Shown here piece by piece: positions 1 through 10,961 of a stretch of DNA of 64,000 bases (its first letter is position 1; each line of letters begins with the position of its first letter). The notes beneath the pieces are model-generated. The model had not been told where the DNA came from, made no database searches, and worked only from the letters and a program-made list of their open reading frames with translations. The position numbers and the translations under genes are program-made. Origin of the DNA: Batkoa obscura (taxonomy: Eukaryota; Entomophthoromycota; Entomophthoromycetes; Entomophthorales; Batkoaceae); the NCBI GenBank assembly GCA_030770535.1, contig JASVEC010000008.1, positions 1,302,001-1,366,000 on the forward strand. Reading direction: 5' to 3'.

Positions 1-1918
1 CTTCCAAGAGAGGGTCACTGATTGCTCTAACCCAAGAAGCGTTTAACGTAGTTAATAATCTTGGTTTATATGTATTGATTGCGTTTTTTAAACCATTTGA
101 AGTAAGACCGTCCAAACCGTTTAAATATAAATGTCTGATACTAGAGTGATGGTATTTGAATAAACACTCAACTACAGTATCATTGAGCAAAATACTACAG
201 TTGCTTAAGTTTAACACATCTAAGCCTAAGCCAACAGACTCTTCTTTACATAAGCCAGTCAAAAGATTTACAATACCTTCTGATGTAAGTTTTTCTGCTT
301 TCGCTAAATTTAAGTCACCCAGATTTGTACAATGCTCTTTGATTCCACAAATAATGGCATCATCGGATAAATTCTTCCATCCTGAAAGATTCAAGGTAGT
401 CAACTTCTCTCCAATTATTGGTAATGTCAAAATCAAACTTTCATCTGAGCAAAGTTCGCCAGAATCACTAAAGTCCAACTTTTCTAAATCGGGTAAGCTT
501 GGTAGCATTTTGCTATTTTCGCTACTTGTTTCATCTTTATAAACCAAAAATGAAATACATTCATCAGTTAATTTACTACATGAACTCAATGAAAGGGATT
601 TCAATTTCTTGCAATTATCAACCACTGATTTCATAGCATTTAATGAAAATTTAGGGGCAAAATGGATTGATAAATGGTTTAACTTACTACCAAGTTTTTC
701 AAAAAAAGTCGAAAAGCCTGTTTCAGTGACTAAAAAAGACCCATGCAAAGTAAATGAAGTAAGATTCGTGAAGTTATTAGCATAAGTTGATAGAATTTTA
801 TCATTCATGCGACCGCAAAATTGTAACTTTAGATCATGAACTTCGGCTCCTAGATCTGCTATTTTCAATAAACTATTTTCATTTAACCCTAAAAATATAA
901 ACATCTTATCATTATTGAGTAATATAAAACTCACTTGCTGTATCATATAAATGAATGATACTTGGGTTTGACGAAAGAAATAGTGGCAACGTTAAATCAT
1001 CTAAACGTCTATGTTTTGATAAAATTCTAGAAATTTGAACTAGCGATGATGACGAAATGCCGCCAAAAGAGTCGACGTCATCAATATTATCAGAAATAAT
1101 CTATTCATATTATAAATTTAATGTAATTATAAAGATAAAAACTTACTTGTATACACACACTCATCAATGTTGGAAGCTCATCTTTATCAAAGAAATTAAT
1201 ACCACCTGTTAATGCATTATTGCGGCGTCGCTTTTTAGTCTGCTTTGCATTCATTTTATTAACCTTATTTTTCTCACCATTTTTTGGGTTTTTAGTACAG
1301 GATTCACAAAAAACAGAGCCATTATCTCTTCGACAGGCTTGAGTTACAACAAACCGTTTTTGACAATTAGCACAAAAAGTTACTCCTTCAAAATCACGAT
1401 CTTCATTGCCATTGGGCTTTTTCTTAGTACTGAATTTTGCCTTAGGATCATCCCCACCAGGAATCAAATCCGGAATATATTCATCGTCGTCATCGCTATT
1501 CACTTTCTTTTTCTTTTTCAAGTTACGTTTTGGTCGTCTATTGCTGGTGCTCGGTCCTTCAATCACTATATTATCCGTAGTTTGTCTAGCTCTTGATTCT
1601 GTTACAATACCATTTGATTCAGCTTCTACTTCTTGAGTTTCAGGGTTTGCGATTACAAATACTTCGGCAGTTTCTTCATTAGCTCCCTCTTCATCCCCTT
1701 CAACAATGGTAGCTTCTCGGTTATTTTGTTGAATTTCTGTAGTCGCACTTTCACTGCCGTTTATATTTCTTTGTGCAGTAGGTGCTGGATTGGTGTTTCT
1801 AATACCACGTTCCTAAAATACACATTAGATTAATTTTTAGGTATAACTCAATTAATACTTCTAAAAAGCTTGTTAATGCCGATCTTGGCCCACGAACGGA
1901 TCGATTGTTCCTGGCCAT
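1..1918 (-). CDS. RAD7: RAD7, global-genome nucleotide excision repair protein (3' end outside window)
   Basis: Four exons are readable on the minus strand: 1859-1918, 1147-1812, 935-1100 and 1-888. All three introns are 46 nt long and GT..AG, and about 593 codons are visible. The N-terminus has the RAD7-type block GPRSALTSFLEERGI, then an acidic and basic stretch. A zinc-binding module follows (FCANCQKRF then VFCESC), then IISDNIDDVDSFGGISSSSL and a long run of leucine-rich repeats with phrases such as LKSLSLSSCSKLTDE. In yeast, Rad7 works with the ATPase Rad16 to find lesions in non-transcribed DNA and belongs to a ubiquitin ligase. Yeast Rad7 is about 565 aa, so only the extreme C-terminus should be missing. 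The gene is divergent from NDUFAF3 across a 262-bp gap. Identity is secure; exon ends are my reading. Confidence 0.9.
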
Positions 1919-2180
1919 GTTTAAACTTTTAAAGAGAGATTCTCGATTAATAGCTAAAGTTTGGATTTAAATGGGCTAAACCCCTAATTTACCAAATTAG
2001 TCTTAGGACCACTTATAAAGCTCAATTTTTTTATATAAGTTTAATTGGATACCTAGAATCAAATACCAATTAAATTTAAATTCTTAAAGGAAGAATCAAT
2101 GCGAAAACTTCCCCTGCCCAAAAGAATTCTAATTTACTTTGGACATTATTTCAAATATCTCACACTATTATTTTTTAAAT

Positions 2181-2762
2181 ATGTTTAAAGTTACAAAACT
2201 ACTCGGAAGATCATTGTTTTACCAAAAAAGATGCTTCAGTCTTAATAGAAAATTATTAGATGGCGGTATCAATTTCCCATCACTTTTTGAGGATCAACAA
2301 CAAGCTCCAATTTACATAGAAAGGTTTAATAACAAAGGTTTTACGACAACTGGAGGTTATAACTCAGATGGTCCAATGCTTTTAATCCATGGGTTACCTT
2401 TTCAATGGAAAGTTGAAAGACCAGTTTTTGATGATGATCTACCATTGGAAAGTTTAAAAGTATTTGAAATTGTACGCCCAAAGCCTGGTATTTTTTTTAA
2501 AATTTATGTAGTTTTTACTAATTTTGTAAAGAGTTGATGATATTTGGAATGGGTAAAAGTATGGTACCATTAGGTAAATCAATAACATCTTATCTTAATT
2601 CTCTTGGAATCCAAATCGAGATAATGGATACTGTAAATTTCATTTTTTTTAAATATTCTTGTTTTTTAATTTTATGTATAGAGAAATGCATGCTCGACAT
2701 ACAATGTTTTAATTGAAGAAGGAAGATTAGTTGGGGCAGTAATTCTTCCACCAAAGAATTAA
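2181..2762 (+). CDS. NDUFAF3: NDUFAF3-like complex I assembly factor (MTH938/DUF498 domain)
   Basis: Exons are 2181-2487, 2532-2632 and 2682-2762, with introns of 44 and 49 nt. The protein starts with a basic, hydrophobic leader (MFKVTKLLGRSLFYQKR) that looks like a mitochondrial presequence. The family signature follows: GGYNSDGPMLLIHG, then KPELMIFGMGKSM rebuilt across intron 1. The C-terminus NACSTYNVLIEEGRLVGAV is typical of NDUFAF3. The family helps assemble the Q-module of respiratory complex I in the matrix. An in-frame ATG at 2139 would add 14 residues; I prefer 2181 because it places the leader at the N-terminus. The divergent partner is RAD7. Confidence 0.88.
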
Positions 2763-3466
2763 ATAATGATACACTATAAAAGTTAAACAGTATTTAATCT
2801 TAATTCGTTATCTTTTTAGAAAAAATGATTTTTATTAAATTTGTTAATTATGTATACTTTGGCTCATCATATCATGGTAAAGTTATTTCTTTAAATTGAA
2901 ATATTTCAACATTAAAGCAATTTAATAAAAGATTAAAATTATTATACAATAAATAATTAGTAATTTGTTAACTATTTAAGTATCTATATATCCTATAAGC
3001 TTTGCATAATTTAAAATCAATAAGATTTTAATATTTAGGATATGAAAGACAATGTAGATATTATAGTGGTATATATATATAAATCATGTGGTTTCAAACA
3101 GTAAACTATTTGAATTCTTAAATTTTAGAATACTTTAAATAAATATGAAACCTAATCTTTAAAGTACATACGTAGCTTTAAGTTATAACTCTCTATATGT
3201 GGCTACTGATGATACCCACTGTAGTATTCTATATTCTTTTGTAACGATAGTGTGAGAGCTGTAGCCTTTTTAACTTGATGGCTTAGTGTCAAAATTCGTT
3301 AAGCTTGGAAATAAATTGGGCAAATCTGATAATCTAGATTAAATTTCGTATCTTTAAAAATGGAGCAAAGCCTTTTTATGCATCTTTTATATTTATAAAT
3401 ATTTCTCGAATTATATACGTAGAAATATATATAGAACCCTACCTAAGAACTCAGAATAAAGAATAT
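2763..3466. other. Intergenic, AT-rich
   Basis: About 700 bases between NDUFAF3 and the ATG29-like gene. The stretch 3190-3340 has a more even base composition than its surroundings, but I find no tRNA fold or sustained open frame in it. Confidence 0.4.
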
Positions 3467-3948
3467 ATGGATCCAGTAAACAAAAATACATCATCCGAAA
3501 ATATAGATGATAACTCATTAGTAAATAGCATAAAGAATGATGCAATTGAGGGCATGAAATCTCTAAATGTTATAATAAAGCTTCCTTTTAAGCGCCCAGA
3601 ATCCTATATTCCGCCTGATAAGGTTATATATATATATGTGTAATAAATTGTATAATACGAATTTTTTTAGCAGACCTGGACAAAAGAAAAAGAAGCAATA
3701 CTATGGGAGTTCTTAAATTCTGGTATCAAAGAATCAAAAGATTGTATTTATTAAAAGACTTAAAAGATATAAATATTAATAAAAATTTAGGGCAGGAAAT
3801 TTCTGAACGATTGGGAATACCAGTATCAAACGTAATTAAGCACTCAGCGATTTTATATGAAAGTAAAACAAAAGCTATTAAAGAGCAAATTATGATAAAA
3901 GAAGAAGAGGAAAAAGTGACTTCTAGAGGGATAATTAAAGAAAATTGA
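3467..3948 (+). CDS. ATG29: ATG29-like autophagy scaffold protein (short form)
   Basis: Exons are 3467-3622, 3671-3743 and 3791-3948, with introns of 48 and 47 nt, giving 128 aa. The spliced product holds the pattern of the Atg29 N-terminal domain. First comes a beta-like segment NVIIKLPFKRPESYIPPD, then TWTKEKEAILWEFL, then DWQEISERLGIPV, where the W codon is created by splicing exon 2 to exon 3. It continues HSAILYESKTKAIKEQI. In yeast, Atg29 joins Atg17 and Atg31 in the scaffold that starts phagophore assembly. The ascomycete proteins I remember are longer, with a disordered tail; here only the domain and a short charged tail are present. The family call rests on remembered motif spacing, so it is moderate. 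The reading frame stays open across both junctions. Confidence 0.62.
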
Positions 3949-4685
3949 ATTGGTTACACTAAAATAAATTATTATCGATGAGAGCGAGCAAACGAATTTA
4001 TGCTATTAGTTTAATTCCATTATTTATAACTTTTTTAAATATAATAAAAATAATTATCGTAAGATTAACTTAACTTCCATTAAATAATTATATGGAGGGT
4101 AAGTTTTAATTTCTAAGATGCTAATTTTAATTTATAGTAGATGCTTGATTTTTGACTCATAATACCTTTGCTACTATTTCAATATTTTTGATTCTATTTT
4201 ATAAAGATTATGATATTTGACTTTTAGTATTGGCATTCCAATTACTTGAAGCTAGTTCTAGTTTACCTTTAGTACTGTTAAATTCTAAAAGTTCAAAATA
4301 AATATAATGGTGCTTTTTTAATGTATAGTCTATATTTAATATTTTCACTCGATTATGTAGAAAATGCTAATGCTTGAGTATCAACCTTTTAGTTGAGCTA
4401 TTGCAATATAATAAATTATTGATAATTTTTATTGTTATATTATTGTAGTTGTTTCCGAGTTCTTTTTATTATTTTACTTTGCAAAGCCCAATAATATCCG
4501 ACTATCTAACAAATAACCATCCTTGATTTGATTAAATTATGATTGAAATAACAGAGGATAAATTATCTTTGGGAATCAAAAACAGGAAGACTATTTGACC
4601 ATAATGTGTTCTTTTTTAAAATAATATTGTATCTTTTAACTATAAAGTTAAATAGCAAAGGGTTTATATTAAAAGTTTGAATAAA
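3949..4685. other. Intergenic, promoter side of the coiled-coil scaffold gene
   Basis: About 740 bases of AT-rich sequence. I see no gene, RNA or repeat in it. Confidence 0.4.
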
Positions 4686-7600
4686 ATGGCTAGTGACCCA
4701 AACTATTACAACAATGCCATGGATATAGAAGATTCTATGGATGATATGCCTTCTTATCTCCGAGAAATGCTTAATGATAGCTCAAAAAGTATATCAGGTA
4801 TATATCTCGAAAGACATGATTTACCACTTCCAATACCGTATAGCTCGCCGGAGCTAGGGCCCCTTAATACAGTTATAGGTTCTCCTGTGGAGCACATAAG
4901 GATAGTATCTGGTGATGGGCGTAGATCTCAAAGTGCATTTGGATCACAAATTTTTAAAGAAAATGAAGGAGGTAGACCTTCTGAAGAACGTATAAAAATA
5001 ACACCAGGTAACTCTAATAAATCTCAAAGTACATCAGCGTTACAGATTTTCAAAGAGAATGGAGGAGTTGTAGTTCCAAATCATATTTCAATCCATTCAG
5101 GGCTAAATACCAACGGATTAGAACTCATGCCCCCGTTGCCCGGAGTAGACCCACCTACATATAATATAGAACCGGATATTTTAAACTCAATGGAGCAAAT
5201 AATAACAAGGTTAAATGAGTTTAAAAGCGCCGCTATTCCAAATCTAAAGTATAGTAACTTACCAAAAGATTCGATATTTTCTGGAAATGATAAGGGGGTT
5301 CAAAGTGATCCATTACCATCACGAAAAAATCAATTTTTACAATTATCAATCCATGACTTTGATTTCATCATTAATTTTTTGAATAATGCTAAAGATGAAT
5401 ACCAGAAAATAAACGAAGAACTTCAACTTCGATCCAAAAGTCACGAAGCTATTACTCAGCTCAATTGGCAGCTTCAAGACAGGGTTTCTGATCTCGAAAA
5501 GGATAATGAACTTTTTAAAGAACGCCAAGTATTATTAAAGTCTAGCCTAAACGATGCTAGAAGTGAACTCAATAATAGAGTTAAAGAAAATGGAGTTAAT
5601 AATGGCCAAGAGCACCAATATGGTATTGGTTACCAGGATTCAGACGAAAGAATAGCCGAATTGGAGGAAAACATAAATAATCTAAAGAAGGAAAACCAAA
5701 ATTTGGGCATTCAACTTGGTAATATCAGCGAAGAAAATGAAAGAATAAAAGAAAATTGGGGTGAAGATAGAGAATCACTTTTTAAGAAAATAAATGAGCT
5801 CGAAAATATAAACGCATCTCTTAAATATAACAACAAAATATTGGCTGATTCTAATAGTGTAATTGATAAGAAAACAGGTAAGCAAGATATTAAACTTAAA
5901 TCTCAAAATAAAAGTGAGGACAATATTCATGATGAAATGGAGGTACTTAGAAAATCCATCGCTGTATTAGAAGAAGAAAACCAGAGATTAAATAAAGAAA
6001 ATAATTTTTCACTTTTAAAGCAGAATTCATATTATCAGCAATTGAATTATTTTAAAGAGCAGAAAGATTCTTTAGAAAAGGAGCTAAACAGGTTGAAAGG
6101 AGAATATGAGCCTGAAAATAAAGCTAGGGCAATACTTAGCCAGCGCAACAACTACCTAGAAGAAGAAAATAAAGAATTAAAGGACCAAGTCGAAGTATTA
6201 AAATCACAAAGAGAATCAGAGATAAGGAACTTGTTGCATGGGAATGCATACCAAAATGTTTATTCACAGAACCTTAATCTTAAAAAAGAGCTTGAGGATT
6301 TAACTTTAAAGCATAGTGAGCTTAATTCTCAATATCGCTCATTATCAAGTAAAACAAAGGCTATGGACGTTAAGTTAAATAAGGCAGGATTAAACTATGA
6401 AAATTTAGTCAAACAAGATCAAGTTTTAACAAGCAAGCAAAAAGAGCTACAGGATTCTAATAAAATGCTCCAAGATGAAATTACGAATATGTTTAATCTC
6501 AAAAATGAACTCTTAAAACAAAGAAGAGCCTTAGATATGGATATTGGTAGCCTAAAGACAATTATTTTATCAAGTGGGAAAAAATCGATACGAACTTTGC
6601 CAACCGGATCAAATATTTTTACAGAAGAAAGCAATAAGCAAACATTTCCTTTAATGTCTACTCCAAATAAACAGCGAAAGTCCATTGCTATGATAAATGA
6701 AGAATTCAACAGTAAGGAAAAGCTTGAGCCAATGATTGAAAAAGAAGAATCCTTTAACTCATCGGTATTTGATATGCCTTCGCTTAGTTATTTAGAGAAC
6801 GATGAGCACAACTTAGTTATGGAAAACTTACAGTTGAAGGATTTAAATGATAAATTGCTCAATTCTAAAAGCAGAGTAGCAGAATTAGAAATCTTGGTCC
6901 AAAGGCTAAATGCATGCCTTGATTTAAAAGCAATGGAAATTCAAAGGGATAATCAACCTAATAGTCTAATGAATTCCAAATCGATGGCAAATTTGGCTCG
7001 GAATATAGAAGGTTTAAACAAGGCACCAAAAGGTGATGAACAAACAATAAAGAAGATTGATGATTTGTGTCAACTACTTACCACTCATACTCAAGAATTT
7101 CATCAAATGATAGAAGCGGAAAAGAAAGCCTACTTTTTAATGCTTGAGAAAGAAAATTTAAATCAGGATCTTGAAAAGAGAGACCAAATTTTAGAAAAGT
7201 ATCAGGCTGAGATTGAAAGACTTAATTTCGAGATACGAAAAAATAAAGACGAAATTATTAAACAAAAGGAGAGTTCAACAAACCAAGAAGGGATTGTAAC
7301 AAATGAAGAACATTCTAAATTGAGCTTTAAGGTTATTTCATTAAACCAAGAAATTACACGTTTGAAATCCGAGTTGGACAAAGCCCAATTCGATAAGAAA
7401 AATCCCCCAGTAAAATTTTTATCGAGTGAGGATAAATCTAAGACTGAAAAACTTGAAGATAAAGTGGAAGAATTTGAAAAAGCAAAGAAAATTGCTGATA
7501 ATGTAATTAGATTTTATGAAAGACAGAGAGATGAATTGGTAGATATAAATAAAGAAATGTTTGCAGCTTTGGAAAAAGAAAGTGATGAAAATAAAGATTT

Positions 7601-8984
7601 ACTGGATAAAGTAAAACATCTTGAAACCAGAATCAACGAAGAAGAGTTGAAAAATACTATCAATGATAGAAATTTGGAACAAAGAAGTAAAGCAAATAAG
7701 GATTTATTAGATAAAATAAAGACTTTCGAACTTAGACTTGATGGAAAAGCAGTAAAAAATGTCAATGACCTAACAAGTTTAGATGATTTCAAACAAGTGA
7801 TTGGTGAAAATAAGGATTTGTTAGATAAAGTGAATTACCTTGAAGCCAGAATCAATGAAGAAGTGATGAAAAATATTATCAAGGATAAAAATTTAGAAAA
7901 AGGAAGTAAAGAAAACAAAGATTTGCTAGATAAGATAAAGTATCTTGAACTTAGACTTGATCAAAAAGCAACAAAAAATGCCAATAATTTAATAAATTTG
8001 GCTGATTTCAAAAAAGTAGCTGCCGAAAATAAAGATTTACTAGATAAAGTAAAATATCTTGAGCTCAAACTCGATGTAGAAGCAGCAAAAAACATAAATA
8101 ATGTAACAGATTTGGGTGGTCTCAAACAAATGAATATTGCCCTCATCGAGCGATCTAAAAAAAAAGGTTACTCAAATGATGGAAAGAAGTCCAAAGCTCC
8201 AAACAAACTTTATAATGTGGGCGTTCTACCTGAGGGAGGAAATCTGCTAGAAAATTTTATGGATGTCGTTAAATCTAGTAGTCAACTTCATGACCAATTA
8301 CTCCAAACTGTTAATACCACTCAGTTTAATCAAGAATTAGTTGAATTTGGCGAACGCTTATATATGTCATTAAGTAGCCTTAAAATTAATGACCAATATT
8401 TAATTTTACACCAAAGTATACTTTCATCCCCTAAGGATAGTACACCTCAACTAATATTGGATTCTAAGAGTTCGTTCACTTCACAACCTCAAGGACCTGG
8501 CTCTAATATAGCTGATGAACCTGAAGTATATACATACCGACGCCCATATAAAGATATAGCTTACAAGTTTCTGATAGAAAGTAAATATGCCAAAGAAAAG
8601 TTAAATAGAGAAAGAGATTTTCGTTTAAGCCTAGCCTTCCAAAAGAAGTATCACTCAATAATTATACGAAGGTTTGAAAAAGGAGAACAAAGAATGATTG
8701 CACATTTGAGAAGCATGGGTTTTGACGCTGATGATAATATATATAAACCAGTTGGGAATATGGGGAAACCATCATATAATATCTTTTCTTCTCTGGCAAA
8801 GGATCCACCTCCATCCTTTAGCTCTACAACTGCAAAAGCCAGGAAAAAACTACGTGTATGTGTAGTAGTAATAGTATTCCAAATAATAGCTAAAAAGTCT
8901 GCTTTAGAATGGCAAAAAATTACTAATAACTACCAAGTCGAAAAGGAAGAGTTTGATAAGAATTATCCACCTCTTGTTGCTTGA
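4686..8984 (+). CDS. Large coiled-coil spindle-pole/centrosome scaffold with PACT-like C-terminus (pericentrin/Pcp1 type)
   Basis: A single open frame of 1,432 aa. The frame extends to a TTG at 4677, but the first ATG is at 4686. Residues 1-200 are low-complexity and contain an imperfect direct repeat built on SQSxxxxQIFKEN. Residues about 225-1165 are almost continuous coiled coil. Residues about 970-1155 hold a 73-residue super-repeat in which ENKDLLDKVKYLE-like blocks recur five times. The C-terminus, about 1281-1415, matches the PACT layout: FLIESKYAKEKLNRERDF, then AFQKKYHSIIIRRFE, then KARKKLRVCVVVIVFQ, like the pericentrin blocks that bind calmodulin and target the centrosome. I infer a microtubule-organising-centre scaffold. 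The long intronless frame is unusual beside its intron-rich neighbours. Which family member it is (Pcp1, ApsB/Mto1 or pericentrin) cannot be settled by eye. Confidence 0.7.
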   Translation: MASDPNYYNNAMDIEDSMDDMPSYLREMLNDSSKSISGIYLERHDLPLPIPYSSPELGPLNTVIGSPVEHIRIVSGDGRRSQSAFGSQIFKENEGGRPSEERIKITPGNSNKSQSTSALQIFKENGGVVVPNHISIHSGLNTNGLELMPPLPGVDPPTYNIEPDILNSMEQIITRLNEFKSAAIPNLKYSNLPKDSIFSGNDKGVQSDPLPSRKNQFLQLSIHDFDFIINFLNNAKDEYQKINEELQLRSKSHEAITQLNWQLQDRVSDLEKDNELFKERQVLLKSSLNDARSELNNRVKENGVNNGQEHQYGIGYQDSDERIAELEENINNLKKENQNLGIQLGNISEENERIKENWGEDRESLFKKINELENINASLKYNNKILADSNSVIDKKTGKQDIKLKSQNKSEDNIHDEMEVLRKSIAVLEEENQRLNKENNFSLLKQNSYYQQLNYFKEQKDSLEKELNRLKGEYEPENKARAILSQRNNYLEEENKELKDQVEVLKSQRESEIRNLLHGNAYQNVYSQNLNLKKELEDLTLKHSELNSQYRSLSSKTKAMDVKLNKAGLNYENLVKQDQVLTSKQKELQDSNKMLQDEITNMFNLKNELLKQRRALDMDIGSLKTIILSSGKKSIRTLPTGSNIFTEESNKQTFPLMSTPNKQRKSIAMINEEFNSKEKLEPMIEKEESFNSSVFDMPSLSYLENDEHNLVMENLQLKDLNDKLLNSKSRVAELEILVQRLNACLDLKAMEIQRDNQPNSLMNSKSMANLARNIEGLNKAPKGDEQTIKKIDDLCQLLTTHTQEFHQMIEAEKKAYFLMLEKENLNQDLEKRDQILEKYQAEIERLNFEIRKNKDEIIKQKESSTNQEGIVTNEEHSKLSFKVISLNQEITRLKSELDKAQFDKKNPPVKFLSSEDKSKTEKLEDKVEEFEKAKKIADNVIRFYERQRDELVDINKEMFAALEKESDENKDLLDKVKHLETRINEEELKNTINDRNLEQRSKANKDLLDKIKTFELRLDGKAVKNVNDLTSLDDFKQVIGENKDLLDKVNYLEARINEEVMKNIIKDKNLEKGSKENKDLLDKIKYLELRLDQKATKNANNLINLADFKKVAAENKDLLDKVKYLELKLDVEAAKNINNVTDLGGLKQMNIALIERSKKKGYSNDGKKSKAPNKLYNVGVLPEGGNLLENFMDVVKSSSQLHDQLLQTVNTTQFNQELVEFGERLYMSLSSLKINDQYLILHQSILSSPKDSTPQLILDSKSSFTSQPQGPGSNIADEPEVYTYRRPYKDIAYKFLIESKYAKEKLNRERDFRLSLAFQKKYHSIIIRRFEKGEQRMIAHLRSMGFDADDNIYKPVGNMGKPSYNIFSSLAKDPPPSFSSTTAKARKKLRVCVVVIVFQIIAKKSALEWQKITNNYQVEKEEFDKNYPPLVA
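7591..8063 (+). repeat. In-frame tandem repeat, 219-nt unit (73 aa)
   Basis: The motif ENKDLLDKVKYLE and variants begins at 7591, 7696, 7810, 7915 and 8029. The spacings alternate 105, 114, 105 and 114 nt, so the true period is 219 nt. The units have diverged clearly, so the duplication is not recent, but heptad phase is kept. Confidence 0.85.
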
Positions 8985-9237
8985 AATTAATGTATTTGAA
9001 AAGTTCAAATCAAATGTTTTTATTTCAGTATTTATATTAATATGTTTAATTTTGATAAATAATAAAGCTTTAATCACTATTTTTAATAATTAATTTTTTT
9101 ACTATTGGCTCAAAATTTAAAGGCTGATTTTTATATTAAATAAAAATTTCAACAATAATATAACATTAAATTAAAAAATATAATTAAATAAACTACTATA
9201 TATTAGACATCAAAAATTAAGTACAGAGTAAACATAA

Positions 9238-9810
9238 TTAAAGGTAAAAACAATTATTTTGAAGATCATACAACTCTGGATTTGAGAACAGCAATTCTGG
9301 TGTGACATTAATACTATTTATCCTCAAACGAATATCTTCCCTCGAGGCAATATTACAGGATTCTACCATCAATGTCATATTAAATTGATTATTAGGCTCA
9401 AATTTTAGTGCATCCTCAACTAATGGATTAAAGATCAACTCTTCGTTTTGGATATTGTTAGCAGTTATCCTAAAACTAGATTTTTCTTTCTTAATCAATG
9501 AAGAATAGTGGCACTCAGGTATTATTTCTAAATTTTGATGCTGAGAATCAAATTTCAGATAAACTCCCTTCTCCCAGCTACAAAAAGGCTTATTTATGTA
9601 TGAAGAAGAACAGTTCCCTCTAGGACATAAATTAGTTAGGCGATAACGAAACTTAATGGAAGGCTTTTCCATCAATAATTTGATTCTTATAGCTTCTGTA
9701 AATATAGTTTCTTTTCGGCTTGTTGCTTTGCTGCAGTTCCATAAAACATCGTAGTTCAAGTTTATAAGGCATTGAATTACAAGCTCATAAGGTAAAGATT
9801 TATCTGCCAT
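9238..9810 (-). CDS. Small F-box-like protein
   Basis: A 190-aa intronless frame starting at ATG 9810. Residues 5-45 (SLPYELVIQCLINLNYDVLW then a charged helix) look like an F-box: LP followed by an E and spaced leucines and tryptophan. The rest shows no repeat I recognise; it has scattered cysteines (LCPRGNCSS) and a C-terminal NPELYDLQNN. F-box proteins present substrates to SCF ubiquitin ligases through Skp1. With only the short N-terminal match, the function is a guess. A tiny open stretch lies just upstream on the same strand (9851-9931) and is listed separately. Confidence 0.45.
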   Translation of the reverse strand: MADKSLPYELVIQCLINLNYDVLWNCSKATSRKETIFTEAIRIKLLMEKPSIKFRYRLTNLCPRGNCSSSYINKPFCSWEKGVYLKFDSQHQNLEIIPECHYSSLIKKEKSSFRITANNIQNEELIFNPLVEDALKFEPNNQFNMTLMVESCNIASREDIRLRINSINVTPELLFSNPELYDLQNNCFYL

Positions 9811-9850
9811 AGTTGTTTAAAAGTTTTTCTGTTAACATTTTTTTATGTGT

Positions 9851-9931
9851 CTATTTATACTTACAAAAGGGTGGCATTCCTAATTTAAAGCCACCAACCT
9901 TAAACGCACTTGGTCCAATAAAATCAAACAT
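9851..9931 (-). other. Possible short exon or small ORF upstream of the F-box-like gene
   Basis: The minus-strand frame from ATG 9931 reads MFDFIGPSAFKVGGFKLG and ends at a TAG at 9851. It has a good donor (gtaagt) at 9864. Residue composition is protein-like and Gly/Phe-rich, and the frame is open a little upstream of the ATG. Splicing at that donor to the AG at 9829 gives an immediate stop, so I cannot join it to the F-box-like frame. It could be a terminal exon of an undetected gene or chance. Confidence 0.2.
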
Positions 9932-10543
9932 TATCACCTGATTAACCACTGAAAAAATCGCATATAATTAAATGGCCATAATATATTAAGTTAGGGTAAA
10001 TTTATATATTAAGTTAAAGACTTTATACTAAAGGATTTATTAATAAACTGATTTAATTGTTTGAATAATTATGATTGTATAAATGTACTTATACGTATTA
10101 TATTTAATTATACAGTAAAATTTATATTGCTAAAGACAAATTATCCTTAATGCTTAGATATTGAATTTTTATATAATTTAAATGCATCATAAAATAAAAT
10201 GATTTAAACTAATTTAAGTGTGGAGTTGCTTATTTTTAATGACTATTACAAAATAAAATTCCGTAACATGATATTATAATTTCAATACATTAAAGTACGG
10301 ATAATACAATTGATAAAAGGTAATTTATAGTCACCGAGTTTTTTATTTTCTAGTATTTGTATGAACTATTGAAAAACTGGTGTAAAAAAGTTTCAATGTA
10401 TCTTAAAAGTATACTTTAATCCAGTTCATTACAATACTAAATTGAACGTTTCAATACAAAAACCTGCTTTTAAAAACATTGGTTCAATAAACTTGAAAAG
10501 CTGGATTTCTTTATAAGAAAATGACGATTAGATTATTTGAACA

Positions 10544-10602
10544 ATATTTTATATTTTATATTTTATATTTTATTTTTTATTTTTTATTTTTATTCATCGT
10601 TG
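10544..10602. repeat. ATTTT/ATATTTT microsatellite
   Basis: A run of TATTTTA units that decays into TTTTTAT. Simple sequence, with no other function visible. Confidence 0.8.
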
Positions 10603-10961
10603 GAATTATTTGTACATTAATCTATTAACTGATAGTTGAAAGATTCATATATTAAAATCTCAAGTTCAAGTTTTTATTTACTAACAATACGCCATTATAA
10701 CAAAGTTTTATTAATATAGTTGCTTAATATAGACATATAGCTTACCATATAAAATAAGGGAGTGGTTCACACAAGTAGATAGAACATTCTTTCTAATTTT
10801 ATTTGTAATTTTAAAACCATATCAGAAAAAACCTCTAATCTACTTGTTTCTAAAATTCTTTTTATCTCATAAAATAAGATAAATGAATTTTATAAATATG
10901 ACTATCATTAAATTTACTTTGCAAAATAATATCTCATATCCGAGAAGCTCTGAATTGTTAC

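Noticed and set aside
156-542. Plus-strand 128-codon open frame
   Set aside because: It lies antisense to RAD7 exon 4, which encodes clear leucine-rich repeats.
1339-1636. Two plus-strand frames over RAD7 exon 2
   Set aside because: Shadows of the zinc-module exon of RAD7 on the other strand.
3190-3340. Possible box C/D snoRNA
   Set aside because: The C-like box has a mismatch, the nearest CTGA is about 120 nt away, and no terminal stem is visible.
4677-4685. TTG-started extension of the coiled-coil scaffold gene
   Set aside because: A nuclear eukaryotic gene should start at the ATG at 4686.
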